NCBI GenBank assembly: GCA_044225795.1
Contig: JBGAIF010000001.1
Span: 744,001 to 808,000, forward strand
Source of the DNA: Nemorincola sp044225795
Lineage (GTDB): Bacteria; Bacteroidota; Bacteroidia; Chitinophagales; Chitinophagaceae
Reading direction: 5' to 3'
Length of the DNA: 64,000 nt
Shown here piece after piece: positions 43,213-50,296 of the stretch. Both the position numbers and the translations under genes were made by a program. The first letter of the stretch is position 1. The number at the start of each line of letters is the position of its first letter. A model generated the notes under the pieces. It saw only the letters and a list, made by a program, of their open reading frames with translations, had not been told where the DNA came from and did not search any database.

Positions 43213-43249
43213 ATGATTAGCTGATTAGCTGATTAGGTAATTAGCTGAT
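43213..43249. repeat. GATTAGCTGATTAG repeat cluster 4
   Basis: ATGATTAGCTGATTAGCTGA followed by TTAGGTAATTAGCTGATATG, in the gap between serS and the terminase-like gene. A degenerate copy (GGTTAGATAATTAACTGATG) follows at 43274-43293. Confidence 0.75.
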
Positions 43250-43296
43250 ATGTTTTGTGTGAGATCGAAAAGGTGGTTAGATAATTAACTGATGTG

Positions 43297-44307
43297 TTAT
43301 GCGGCATCATCGAAAAAGAGACATTTGTTGTAGCCCCATAGCAGGCTTGGATGCCTGATGATGGTAATACCAACGTTATCGCTGATGACGCGCCGGGTCA
43401 CATGCTTATCGAGCGAGATATGAAACCTGTCTTCGAGGAGATCGGTATAGTAATGGGCGCCATTGCCTTTCCACCCTTTGAATTGCGCATACAAATTCTG
43501 ATGCCACTCTTCGACGGAGATTCCCTCTTCCGGCTCATTTTCACTTTGGGGAATCTGCACATTATCAATTCCGCTACTTGTATTGACCACGGCGGGTTCT
43601 GCGGGATCTTGCGAAGGTTCAGATTCCCCACCAGATTCCCTATATGAGGCGGCCAATATGTCTTCGACAGACAGCGGGCGGGGTATAACGGTCTCCTGCA
43701 AGACGACCTTGACGGGGCGGATGCCGGTGCCATCTTTATCCCAACGTTGACGGTCGCGGCCGCGGGTTTCCTCGAGGCGGTTCTCGTCTATCTGCCATTG
43801 TTCGTATTCCTTTTCTTCTTTCCTGTCTTTGAGCCAGGAACTCCAGGCAGAGTCGAGACCACGGCCTTCGCGCACCCTGTTCTGCACATAATCATCGAGA
43901 TGGGGGACTATCTGCTCGGCGATCTTCTTGTCTTTGAGGCGCACCTCCATGATGAAATCTGTGAAGAGCTCGATATTGTCGGCAATGGGCTGGCGATCGC
44001 CCTTCATGTGGCGGATGGTAATGGACAGCTTGCGGATGGTCTCTGCTTCCTCCCTGGTAGGGTATGGCCTGTCCTCCCGGGAGGCTATCTCATTATTGAT
44101 GGCACCAAGCTGTGTATAGTATTGCTCCATGAGAATGGAGGGGGCATACTTGACGATATACTTTGCGCGCTTCCAATTGCCCTCGCGGATCCAGTTGAAA
44201 AGGGTTTTTCTGTCTATACCGAGCTGGCCGGCTATTTCCTGCTGTGTGAGGTTGGTGTGGAGGTAGAGGTATTGTGCCTGTTCGTGTTCTGATCTTTTCT
44301 CGTACAT
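43297..44307 (-). CDS. Phage terminase small-subunit-like HTH protein
   Basis: 336 residues. The N-terminus has a helix-turn-helix: YLHTNLTQQEIAGQLGIDRK, TLFNWIREGNWKRAK, the form seen in phage terminase gpP/small-subunit DNA-binding domains (terminase recognises and cuts packaging sites). A helical region follows (EAETIRKLSITIRHMKGDRQ, FIMEVRLKDKKIAEQIVPHL), then a low-complexity acidic part (SGGESEPSQDPAEPAVV). The C-terminal ~70 residues (YTDLLEDRFHISLDKHVTRR) are of unknown type. No large subunit, portal or capsid gene is nearby, so it is an isolated phage-derived gene. Confidence 0.65.
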   Translation of the reverse strand: MYEKRSEHEQAQYLYLHTNLTQQEIAGQLGIDRKTLFNWIREGNWKRAKYIVKYAPSILMEQYYTQLGAINNEIASREDRPYPTREEAETIRKLSITIRHMKGDRQPIADNIELFTDFIMEVRLKDKKIAEQIVPHLDDYVQNRVREGRGLDSAWSSWLKDRKEEKEYEQWQIDENRLEETRGRDRQRWDKDGTGIRPVKVVLQETVIPRPLSVEDILAASYRESGGESEPSQDPAEPAVVNTSSGIDNVQIPQSENEPEEGISVEEWHQNLYAQFKGWKGNGAHYYTDLLEDRFHISLDKHVTRRVISDNVGITIIRHPSLLWGYNKCLFFDDAA

Positions 44308-44650
44308 AGTTTGATAGTGTTTAGTTGCCAGCCCGAGAGACGGGGCCTAAAGGACCAGCGGACCTGCTAAGGTGGGACAGAAAAACGGAAAGAAAAAAAG
44401 AGAAATCTATGATGGTGCGAAAAGTGCACTATGATATGCACGTAGCGGTCTATGATAGAAATTTCTTTGCAGTGTGGGCGCGGGTTTGGGCCGAAAACGG
44501 GGGTATTTTCGGGAAGGGGTGGCCGGATGGGATATTTCATGGTGTGAAAACGAGAGTTGCCATCATAGTAGTTGATGGTGAAGAACAACAACGTCGGGAA
44601 AAGACGGAAAAATAAAAAATTGGCAATTATTTATATTTTTAAAGGGATAA
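44308..44650. other. Gap before the TIR-like gene; holds repeat copy 1 and a weak promoter
   Basis: 343 bp. The left half is GC-rich with no recognisable gene; an open frame at 44325-44615 has odd composition and overlaps the repeat. The hairpin-type repeat (copy 1) is at 44537-44607. TATATTTT at 44632-44639 could be the -7 box of the TIR-like gene. Confidence 0.5.
44537..44607 (+). repeat. Dispersed hairpin repeat, copy 1
   Basis: TTTCATGG...ACGAGAGTTGCCATCATA, then AGTTGATGGTGAAGAACA and ACAACGTCGGGAAAAG. It aligns with copies at 46612 and 51714 (TTGCCATCATA, AGTTGTTGGTGAAGAACA, CAACAACGGC). The inner palindrome is degenerate in this copy. Confidence 0.65.
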
Positions 44651-46579
44651 ATGTCTAACAAAATCGCCCACATGAAACAGTCTCAAAAAAGCCAACCCAA
44701 GACAGTGTTTATTGCAAGTTCCACAATGGTTCATGAGAACAAAAAAATTGAAGTGATATGTGAAGTTTTGCAAAAGAATGGATTTATAGCACGACCCTGG
44801 CAGGGTTCGCTCGAAACGGACAATAATTTATTGGATGAACTAAAGAAGGCAGCAAGTACGGTTGACTTTGCTATTTTTTATTTTGCAGAGGACTTGAGAT
44901 ATGTGGTTAATTCCCCGGAAAAGACAAAGGACAAAAAAACAAAATATGCCACGTCAGCAAATGTAATACTTGAATATGGGATGTTTTTGATGACACTTGG
45001 TCCAAAACGAGTAAGCATCCTATTAGATGGTAATACTACTGTTCCCAGTGATTTAGGTGGGCTCTTGGTTTCCAAAATAGATTATAGTCCAGACAACCTG
45101 CGGGTTAAGATAGAACAAATAGCACACAAATGGAAAGACATCCCACCTAGATTTGATTCATACGGAATTAGTAAGCCAATAATACAATACAAAAACAAGT
45201 TAGATGCCATAGTTGATGAGTTTACGAGCCACCATAGGTCAAAGGATATCGAAAACCATCTATTAGTCAACGACCAGTTGCTCATTGACCTTTATATAAA
45301 TGCGTTAGAAAACGTAAAAAAGAGATTCTGGACAACAACATACCTGACCTCTGGTTTTTGGGCTCATGGGAGACGAGATGTGCTTAAAGCAAATGTGCAC
45401 ATGCTAGAGAGGCTCAGAAGCACAAAGTCGAAAGATGTAAGAAGGTTGTTCCTGTTGAGAGAAGACGAACGCGATCTGTTAAAGTCTTTAGCGAAAGAAG
45501 TTACGGATTGCCGCGGCAGACCTAATGGAATGGCACAACTTGATGAAATAGGGAAGAAGCTGCGTCGTTTACGTGACATTTGCAGGCAGCTTAGCACATT
45601 AAAATGTGATATCCGTTTCTTTTACGTCAATAATAAGCAGTACGAACGCAGTGAAAATATAAAAGAGGATACTGAGGTTGCCTTTTATGATGATTTCAGG
45701 ATTGATTTTTTTGATGGAGGAAAGGAAGGAAAAATATCCGGATTAAGAATATTTACTGATGTTCATGAATCGTTCATGATGGATAAAAGTGATCTTGAGG
45801 AGGATTTTCTGAATATGTGGAATAGCGCTCAACCAGTAGATGGACTACTGTTAAAAATGCAACGAACATTCGATTATTATGCTACTAAAATAGACTATAC
45901 CTTTCCTAAATTACTTGAATTTGATAGTCAAATACACATAAAAGACAGCAAGTTAAAGGCTGAAGAATTAAGCTGCTTAAAAAAATACCTAACTGTAAAT
46001 AAGTATTTCAATACCGTCAGGCGTTATCTTGATATAGGGACCTGTACGGGAAGATACCCATTTAATCTTAAGCAAGAATTTGAGAAAAAAAAGAAAAAGG
46101 TTTCTATACTCGGTATTGATGCAGATCCCGAGTGTATAGCTTATACAAATGCAAAGAAAAAAATTGAAGAAAACAATAAACCCGACAATAGAATACTTTT
46201 TCAGAAATCAGATTTTCTGGTAGATGATAAAGATCTGTCAGGAAAAAAATTCGATCTAATCACCTGTATGTTAGGTACGATATCCCATTTTGGCTGGGAA
46301 AAACCATCAAAAAGTAAATTTAAGAATGATGATCTGCAGATGGCCATTAAGAAAATGAAAAGTCTATTATCGTCTAATGGTCTCTTGGTAATAAGTAACT
46401 GGACAGAGATAGGCTTAGACTCGAATATGCTAGAAATATATAGTGAAACAGACAGAAAGAATCTGCGACAATTTACAGAAGAGGACACTAAATTGAAAAA
46501 GAGATTAGAGGAGTTTTTTTCTGTTGAAACGAAAACCGTTAATAAACGATTGAAGCTTTATTTCTGTAAAAACAAATAA
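44651..46579 (+). CDS. TIR-like nucleotide-binding domain - middle domain - SAM methyltransferase fusion (candidate defence protein)
   Basis: 642 residues. Residues 17-165 match the CAP12/TIR-like nucleotide-binding domain (PF10137 type): KTVFIASSTMVHENKKIEVI, VDFAIFYFAEDLRYVV and ANVILEYGMFLMTLGPKRVS. The Glu in NVILEYGMF (residue 108) sits at the catalytic NADase position of TIR domains. Residues ~195-430 are not assigned; WTTTYLTSGFW, VRRLFLLREDERDLLKSLAK and EVAFYDDFRIDFFDG recall PLD-superfamily-like or TrmB-C-like ligand domains (weak). Residues ~445-642 are a class I methyltransferase: RRYLDIGTCTGRYPF (motif I, 461-467), VSILGIDADPECIAY, FDLITCMLGTISHFG and LLSSNGLLVISNWTE. Base composition is visibly A/T-richer than neighbouring housekeeping genes, a sign of transfer. 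Placed among phage genes, a transposon and repeats, it is probably a single-gene anti-phage system (inference). Confidence 0.75.
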   Translation: MSNKIAHMKQSQKSQPKTVFIASSTMVHENKKIEVICEVLQKNGFIARPWQGSLETDNNLLDELKKAASTVDFAIFYFAEDLRYVVNSPEKTKDKKTKYATSANVILEYGMFLMTLGPKRVSILLDGNTTVPSDLGGLLVSKIDYSPDNLRVKIEQIAHKWKDIPPRFDSYGISKPIIQYKNKLDAIVDEFTSHHRSKDIENHLLVNDQLLIDLYINALENVKKRFWTTTYLTSGFWAHGRRDVLKANVHMLERLRSTKSKDVRRLFLLREDERDLLKSLAKEVTDCRGRPNGMAQLDEIGKKLRRLRDICRQLSTLKCDIRFFYVNNKQYERSENIKEDTEVAFYDDFRIDFFDGGKEGKISGLRIFTDVHESFMMDKSDLEEDFLNMWNSAQPVDGLLLKMQRTFDYYATKIDYTFPKLLEFDSQIHIKDSKLKAEELSCLKKYLTVNKYFNTVRRYLDIGTCTGRYPFNLKQEFEKKKKKVSILGIDADPECIAYTNAKKKIEENNKPDNRILFQKSDFLVDDKDLSGKKFDLITCMLGTISHFGWEKPSKSKFKNDDLQMAIKKMKSLLSSNGLLVISNWTEIGLDSNMLEIYSETDRKNLRQFTEEDTKLKKRLEEFFSVETKTVNKRLKLYFCKNK

Positions 46580-46805
46580 ATTGTATTCTGAATTATTTCC
46601 AACATTATTCTGCGGTTCATCTTAGTGCAAGTGAATGAGCGCTTAGCAATCATATCAGTTGTTTGTGAAGAACACCAACAACGGCGGAACATCAGCTGAA
46701 GGCAAAACACAGTACATCAATATATAATTTAAAATTGATTAACGATGCGATAACATTACATGCGTTAAATAATCAATTTAATATTTTTAGTTTAGCGGTG
46801 AATTC
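46580..46805. other. Gap holding repeat copy 2 and the displaced promoter of the gene at 50297
   Basis: Contains repeat copy 2 (46612-46690) and an A/T-rich tract with TATTTTTA at 46782-46789, a candidate -7 box for the secreted protein gene now 3.5 kb away beyond the transposon. GAATTC at 46800-46805 directly precedes the transposon end. Confidence 0.5.
46612..46690 (+). repeat. Dispersed hairpin repeat, copy 2
   Basis: GCGGTTCATCTTAGTGCAAG..., then GCAATCATATCAG, GTTGTTTGTG (46658-46667), AAGAA loop, CACCAACAAC (46673-46682), GGCGGAAC. The inner stem has one mismatch. It lies 32 nt after the TIR-methyltransferase gene. Confidence 0.75.
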
Positions 46806-46826
46806 AGGTAGTGTCTCAGTTTGAAA
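46806..46826 (+). repeat. Left terminal inverted repeat of the transposon
   Basis: 21 bp, identical to the complement of 50227-50247. Confidence 0.92.
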
Positions 46827-46835
46827 TTTGATGCT

Positions 46836-46867
46836 TGACCGACTAAGCACAAAGGTTTGTACCTTTG
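46836..46867 (+). promoter_or_regulatory. Promoter of the small basic protein gene, with overlapping operator
   Basis: TTGACC (46836) and TACCTTTG (46860-46867), 21-nt spacing. The -7 box is one arm of a perfect inverted repeat CAAAGGT-TTGT-ACCTTTG (46850-46867). The box ends 4 nt before ATG 46872, so the mRNA is leaderless. ATGCTTGACCG here is repeated in the transposase promoter. Confidence 0.7.
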
Positions 46868-46871
46868 TAGC

Positions 46872-47111
46872 ATGGCAAAACAAGCAAAGAGACCTAAAGA
46901 TATAAATCAACTGGCAAAGTTCATTACTGAGATTGCTACAGGCGAAAGGGAGGACACACCACCACCAAGTCAAAAGAATGCTGCTGCTGTCGAATTAGGC
47001 AGGCTCGGAGGATTGAAAGGTGGCAAGGCAAGGGCTGACAAGTTAACCCCTGAGAAGCGCAAGGAAATTGCTAAGAAAGCGGCTGAAAAAAGATGGAGTA
47101 AAAAGGGTTAA
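46872..47111 (+). CDS. Small basic KGG-type protein, transposon passenger
   Basis: 79 residues, Lys/Ala/Gly-rich. The C-terminal half LGRLGGLKGGKARADKLTP then EKRKEIAKKAAEKRWSKK is a motif widespread in bacterial small proteins (GGxKGGxARAxxLxxxxRxEIAxxAAxxRW); it looks nucleic-acid-binding, but the function is not established. The N-terminal half (AKRPKDINQLAKFITEIATG) is a helix. The stop overlaps by 2 nt with the stop of the convergent gene at 47108. The ATG is set by the -7 box that ends 4 nt upstream. Confidence 0.72.
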   Translation: MAKQAKRPKDINQLAKFITEIATGEREDTPPPSQKNAAAVELGRLGGLKGGKARADKLTPEKRKEIAKKAAEKRWSKKG

Positions 47112-47623
47112 TCTTCCCTTCTTTTTGGGTTACCAGGATAGTCATATCCCCGCTCTTCATTCAGTAGTTGTAGCTTTTCGATTAGATATACGGCCATAGC
47201 GCCATTGTTTACCCAATCTGTTATTAGGTCATACATAGTTTTCAATTCTGCTGATATATACCCTTGTCTTGCATCACCATGCCTTATCCCATATTTATCT
47301 TTTAGTTTGCCTTGAGTAAGAAGAATGTTTTTCAATTCATAGGCATAATCCCTAAGTCCTTTATATTGATCTCCTTTAGGGAGAAATTGCTTCATTAGTC
47401 CTTGAACGGCATAGAACAACTTATAGGACATATCAGGATTTTGAGTGTCCTTAATGGCGTCAATCACTTGTTGGTCATCTTCGCTTAATTCTTTATCAAA
47501 AGGGAATTCTATCGCTATTGATTTACTTGCCTCTTCGTCAGCTAGCCGGGCTAATTCTGAAATGCTTTTAATAACGTCAGCACTAATTTGGTCTTTGCCC
47601 TGTTTGTTGTTATTTTTTCCCAT
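47108..47623 (-). CDS. Unknown protein in the transposon, second gene of the metalloprotease operon
   Basis: 171 residues, acidic and helical (DVIKSISELARLADEEASKS, SYKLFYAVQGLMKQFLPKGD, LKTMYDLITDWVNNGAMAVY). No signal peptide, no catalytic motif, no family recognised. The ATG lies 5 nt after the stop of the HTH-metalloprotease gene, so the two proteins are co-expressed, probably as partners. The arrangement (regulator-protease plus small acidic partner) recalls toxin-antitoxin-like or ImmA-target pairs, which is an inference only. Confidence 0.65.
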   Translation of the reverse strand: MGKNNNKQGKDQISADVIKSISELARLADEEASKSIAIEFPFDKELSEDDQQVIDAIKDTQNPDMSYKLFYAVQGLMKQFLPKGDQYKGLRDYAYELKNILLTQGKLKDKYGIRHGDARQGYISAELKTMYDLITDWVNNGAMAVYLIEKLQLLNEERGYDYPGNPKRRED

Positions 47624-47628
47624 TTTAT

Positions 47629-48855
47629 TTATTTAATTGCATTAAGAAATACTTGTTTAACTCTATTGGCTTCTTGCTTATTGTTGCTGTCTCCCCAAGC
47701 GGATGTATTAACCGCCCTTATAGCGTTTTCAGAGCTTATGTTCATTTGTTGGCTATACTTAGCATATAATGGGCCATAATCATTTCCGGGGTTATTCTCT
47801 TCCAAACTTCTAATGTAGATGCCGTAAATAATAGATGCATGCACTTTATTCTGCTCTGCGTAATCTGCAACGATCCTAGGTGAATCTATAAATGGTTTGA
47901 TGTAATTCAACTTTTCATCAGAAAATAATATCTGTCTTGCAAACAAATTAGCCTCTGGCTCAATGAGAAATAAGTCATCCAATCCTGATACGTGATAATT
48001 TATTCCTTTAATTTTATCTAAATGATAATAGGCGTGTGCAATTTCATGAAGTAGCGTAAACCACAATGTAGGGTACTTATTATAATAATTTGACAATGCA
48101 ATGCATGGCTTATCATTTACAATCATCGTCATGCCTTTAATATGCGTTTTGGATAAATAAGGTTGAACAATAACAGTTATACCAAAATTAAATAATGCCT
48201 TGACTACCGTTAGTAAACCATATTCTTCGTCTCTAGTGTAAGGACGAATTTTTGGTATAAGGCTTTCAAATCCTTTTCTATCGAAATCATTAGGATTATT
48301 TATTTCGACAAACTTTGAGTAAGCTGATTTTACCCAATATTCTAACATTTTATCAGAAAAACTTCTCTTAGCCCTAGCAAAAAGCGGGTACGCAACGTTA
48401 AATGAATACTCAAAAATTGAGCTGAGCCCAAACTGGGTAATTATTTTACTTTCTATCTCATCATAATCATTTGCACTTTTAATAAACCCAATTTTTTTTA
48501 GTGTTTTAAGGTCGAAATTTTCAACCAAATAATTAGCCTTTCTAACTTTTTCCAGTTCGCCAATAGATTCTTTTGGCAGAGTAGATACGTACATTTTAAT
48601 GAAATCATCAACTTCTAGCCCTAGAAACTGCACTAATTTCATAGCAGTTAACAAATCTACTTTTTGCATCTCTCCATCTTTAAGCCTTCTAAGTGATGGC
48701 CGTTCAATATTTAATATTGAACTCAATTGGCGTTCTGAAAGTTCCAATTCCTCCATACGCTTTGTTATTAGGTCGGGGATATTAAAATCAGATGAACTAA
48801 CGGCCAGCAGTTCATATATCTCAGACATTAATCCATCTTTTGCTTTTTCATCCAT
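47629..48855 (-). CDS. HTH and ImmA/IrrE-family (M78) metalloprotease
   Basis: 408 residues from ATG 48855 (MDEKAKDGLM); the frame opens to 48903, but the -7 box TATCTTTG at 48881-48874 lies inside that extension, so the shorter start is chosen. Residues ~25-75 are an XRE-type helix-turn-helix (MEELELSERQLSSILNIERP, SLRRLKDGEMQKVD). Residues ~255-330 hold the zinc motif LLHEIAHAYYHLDKI (HEIAH, about residue 268) and LIEPEANLFARQILF (the downstream Glu ligand). ImmA of ICEBs1 and IrrE of Deinococcus cleave cognate repressors when DNA is damaged. Here repressor-like HTH and protease are in one chain, so it may cleave itself or its partner. Two operator-like palindromes lie upstream. Confidence 0.82.
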   Translation of the reverse strand: MDEKAKDGLMSEIYELLAVSSSDFNIPDLITKRMEELELSERQLSSILNIERPSLRRLKDGEMQKVDLLTAMKLVQFLGLEVDDFIKMYVSTLPKESIGELEKVRKANYLVENFDLKTLKKIGFIKSANDYDEIESKIITQFGLSSIFEYSFNVAYPLFARAKRSFSDKMLEYWVKSAYSKFVEINNPNDFDRKGFESLIPKIRPYTRDEEYGLLTVVKALFNFGITVIVQPYLSKTHIKGMTMIVNDKPCIALSNYYNKYPTLWFTLLHEIAHAYYHLDKIKGINYHVSGLDDLFLIEPEANLFARQILFSDEKLNYIKPFIDSPRIVADYAEQNKVHASIIYGIYIRSLEENNPGNDYGPLYAKYSQQMNISSENAIRAVNTSAWGDSNNKQEANRVKQVFLNAIK

Positions 48856-48873
48856 ATTGTGAGAGCTATTTCT

Positions 48874-48917
48874 CAAAGATAGGTATTTGTTTTTAAACGG
48901 CATAATTTTATGCCGTT
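48874..48917 (-). promoter_or_regulatory. Promoter and palindromic operator of the HTH-metalloprotease gene
   Basis: The -7 box TATCTTTG is at 48881-48874. A perfect 10-bp palindrome AACGGCATAA-TT-TTATGCCGTT spans 48896-48917, over the -33 position. This placement fits autorepression by the HTH domain. Confidence 0.72.
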
Positions 48918-48960
48918 ATTTTTTTGAAAATGCGCTATGTTTGTGCAGAAATTTACTTTA

Positions 48961-48985
48961 TGGCATAAAATTGTACCGTTTTAAA
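48961..48985. promoter_or_regulatory. Second, imperfect copy of the GGCATAA operator
   Basis: TGGCATAAAATTGTACCGTT at 48961-48980 repeats the half-sites of the palindrome at 48896 with the same spacing and two or three mismatches. It lies between the protease and transposase promoters and could couple their control. Confidence 0.55.
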
Positions 48986-49007
48986 CAAAATAAAATGAAC
49001 AAAATGC

Positions 49008-49038
49008 TTGACCGTTTAAGAATATTTACTTACCTTTA
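49008..49038 (+). promoter_or_regulatory. Transposase promoter
   Basis: TTG (49008-49010) and TACCTTTA (49031-49038) with 20-nt spacing. The -33 region ATGCTTGACCG-NN-TAAG matches that of the small basic protein gene at 46831. Confidence 0.7.
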
Positions 49039-49056
49039 CGTCATAATCACAAACAC

Positions 49057-49932
49057 ATGAATAAGTTATCAGTAAAAGAAAGGGCAAACATCGTTAGATT
49101 ATTGGTTGAAGGTAATAGTCTGCGCTCATGCTCACGCATTGCAGATGTATCAATCAATACTGTTACTAAATTGCTTGTTGATGTTGGTAGCGCATGTATG
49201 CAGTTTCACAATGACAAGGTTGTGAACGTAAATGCAAAGCGTGTGGAATGTGATGAAATCTGGTCTTTCGTTGCAATGAAGCAAAAGACTGCTGATAACT
49301 TAGGCATTGAAGATGGTGCAGGCGATGCATGGACATGGGTTGGCATAGATGCAGATACTAAGCTGATAATATCTTTTCTTGTAGGCAATCGTGATGCAGC
49401 ATCTGCACAGGAATTTATGTACGATGTAGCAAGCCGTTTAAAGAATAGAGTACAATTAACAACCGATGGATTTAAACCATACTTAAAGGCTGTTGAAAAT
49501 GCTTTTGAAGATGAAATAGATTTTGCGCAGCTTATAAAAATATACGGGTCACCTGAGGGCAGCAACAATGAAAAGCGTTACAGCCCTGCAAAGTGTACAG
49601 GTTCAGAAAAGAAATGGGTATCAGGTGACCCAAACCCAGCGCATATTTCAACAAGTTATGTAGAACGTCAAAACCTTACTATGCGCATGGGAATACGCAG
49701 GTTTACAAGGTTGACGAATGCGTTTTCTAAGAAGATGGAAAACCATATTTATGCGCAAGCCCTGCACTTTGTTTATTACAACTTTGTTCGCATACACAAG
49801 TCATTAAGGGTAACACCTGCAATGGAAGCAAAGCTAACTACTAAGCCAATGACGATAGAAGACATTATCAACCTTATACCAATAGAAGAGCCAAAGAAAA
49901 GAGGGGCTTATAAAAAGAAGGAAAATAAATAA
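49057..49932 (+). CDS. IS1-like DDE transposase
   Basis: 291 residues, single intact frame. The N-terminus is a helix-turn-helix (LVEGNSLRSCSRIADVSINT). The DDE catalytic triad is Asp66 in VECDEIWSFV, Asp137 in TTDGFKPY and Glu203 in SYVERQNLTMRMGIRRFTR. The ERQNLTxR...R.TxAFSKK segment is like IS1 InsB (ERHNLTLRQ...SFSKS). The C-terminus is basic (EEPKKRGAYKKKENK). Unlike E. coli IS1, no frameshift is needed. Cut-and-paste or copy mode cannot be told from sequence. A hairpin terminator follows directly. Confidence 0.88.
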   Translation: MNKLSVKERANIVRLLVEGNSLRSCSRIADVSINTVTKLLVDVGSACMQFHNDKVVNVNAKRVECDEIWSFVAMKQKTADNLGIEDGAGDAWTWVGIDADTKLIISFLVGNRDAASAQEFMYDVASRLKNRVQLTTDGFKPYLKAVENAFEDEIDFAQLIKIYGSPEGSNNEKRYSPAKCTGSEKKWVSGDPNPAHISTSYVERQNLTMRMGIRRFTRLTNAFSKKMENHIYAQALHFVYYNFVRIHKSLRVTPAMEAKLTTKPMTIEDIINLIPIEEPKKRGAYKKKENK

Positions 49933-49958
49933 GGGGTGAAAATTCACCCCTTATTTTA
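49931..49958. terminator. Bidirectional terminator inside the transposon
   Basis: AAGGGGTG (49931-49938) / CACCCCTT (49945-49952), loop AAAATT, then ATTTTAT. It separates the convergent transposase and 73-residue genes. Confidence 0.8.
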
Positions 49959-50177
49959 TAAATCACCTGTTTTCTTAAAAGTGGCCCCCATTTGCTCGAC
50001 TAATAGCTTCCATAACTTAGATGGAGTTAAGTCAATAACATATTCCCTGCCGTACGAACACAACAAATTACAGCCCCCACCATTATGATGTGTGTATCCA
50101 ACTATTTCGTCTGCAAAAATGTAAATGTTGGCGGTATTGCCGTTGGTTGATAATTCTAATAAAACTCTTTCTTCCAT
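49956..50177 (-). CDS. 73-residue passenger protein, unknown
   Basis: MEERVLLELSTNGNTANIYI, then FADEIVGYTHHNGGGCNLLC and SYGREYVIDLTPSKLWKLLV. It looks like a small alpha/beta protein with a basic C-terminus. No family recognised. Supported by an intact frame filling the space between the terminator and the right end, and by the -7-like TATTTTAT just upstream (about 50225-50218, minus strand). Confidence 0.55.
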   Translation of the reverse strand: MEERVLLELSTNGNTANIYIFADEIVGYTHHNGGGCNLLCSYGREYVIDLTPSKLWKLLVEQMGATFKKTGDL

Positions 50178-50226
50178 GAGATATAAATTTTAATATGCAA
50201 TATACGATAACTTTATAAAATAGTAT

Positions 50227-50247
50227 TTTCAAACTGAGACACTACCT
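50227..50247 (-). repeat. Right terminal inverted repeat of the transposon
   Basis: 21 bp; perfect complement of the left end. GAATTC follows at 50248-50253. Confidence 0.92.
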
Positions 50248-50296
50248 GAATTCAAGGAACAAAAACAAAACACTCACCAATTTAAAGAATGTAATT

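Larger units (their letters stand above)
46806..50247. mobile_element. 3.44-kb IS1-like transposon with passenger genes
   Basis: Perfect 21-bp terminal inverted repeats: AGGTAGTGTC...TTTGAAA at 46806-46826 and its complement at 50227-50247. Each end is flanked by GAATTC (46800-46805, 50248-50253); this is either a 6-bp target duplication or, since GAATTC is its own complement, an extension of the inverted repeats to 27 bp. Contents: a small basic protein (46872), an unknown protein (47108), an HTH-metalloprotease (47629), a DDE transposase (49057) and a 73-residue protein (49956). All genes are intact. Typical IS1 elements are under 1 kb and carry only a transposase, so this is a cargo-bearing relative. 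Confidence 0.88.

Noticed and set aside
44325..44615. 96-codon open frame upstream of the TIR-like gene
   Set aside because: Its 3' third is the dispersed repeat, its composition is odd (runs of Lys/Glu/Arg), and it has no promoter box or recognisable family.
48856..48903. Longer start of the HTH-metalloprotease (ATG 48903)
   Set aside because: The -7 box at 48881-48874 and the operator overlap this segment, so the mRNA should begin downstream of that ATG.
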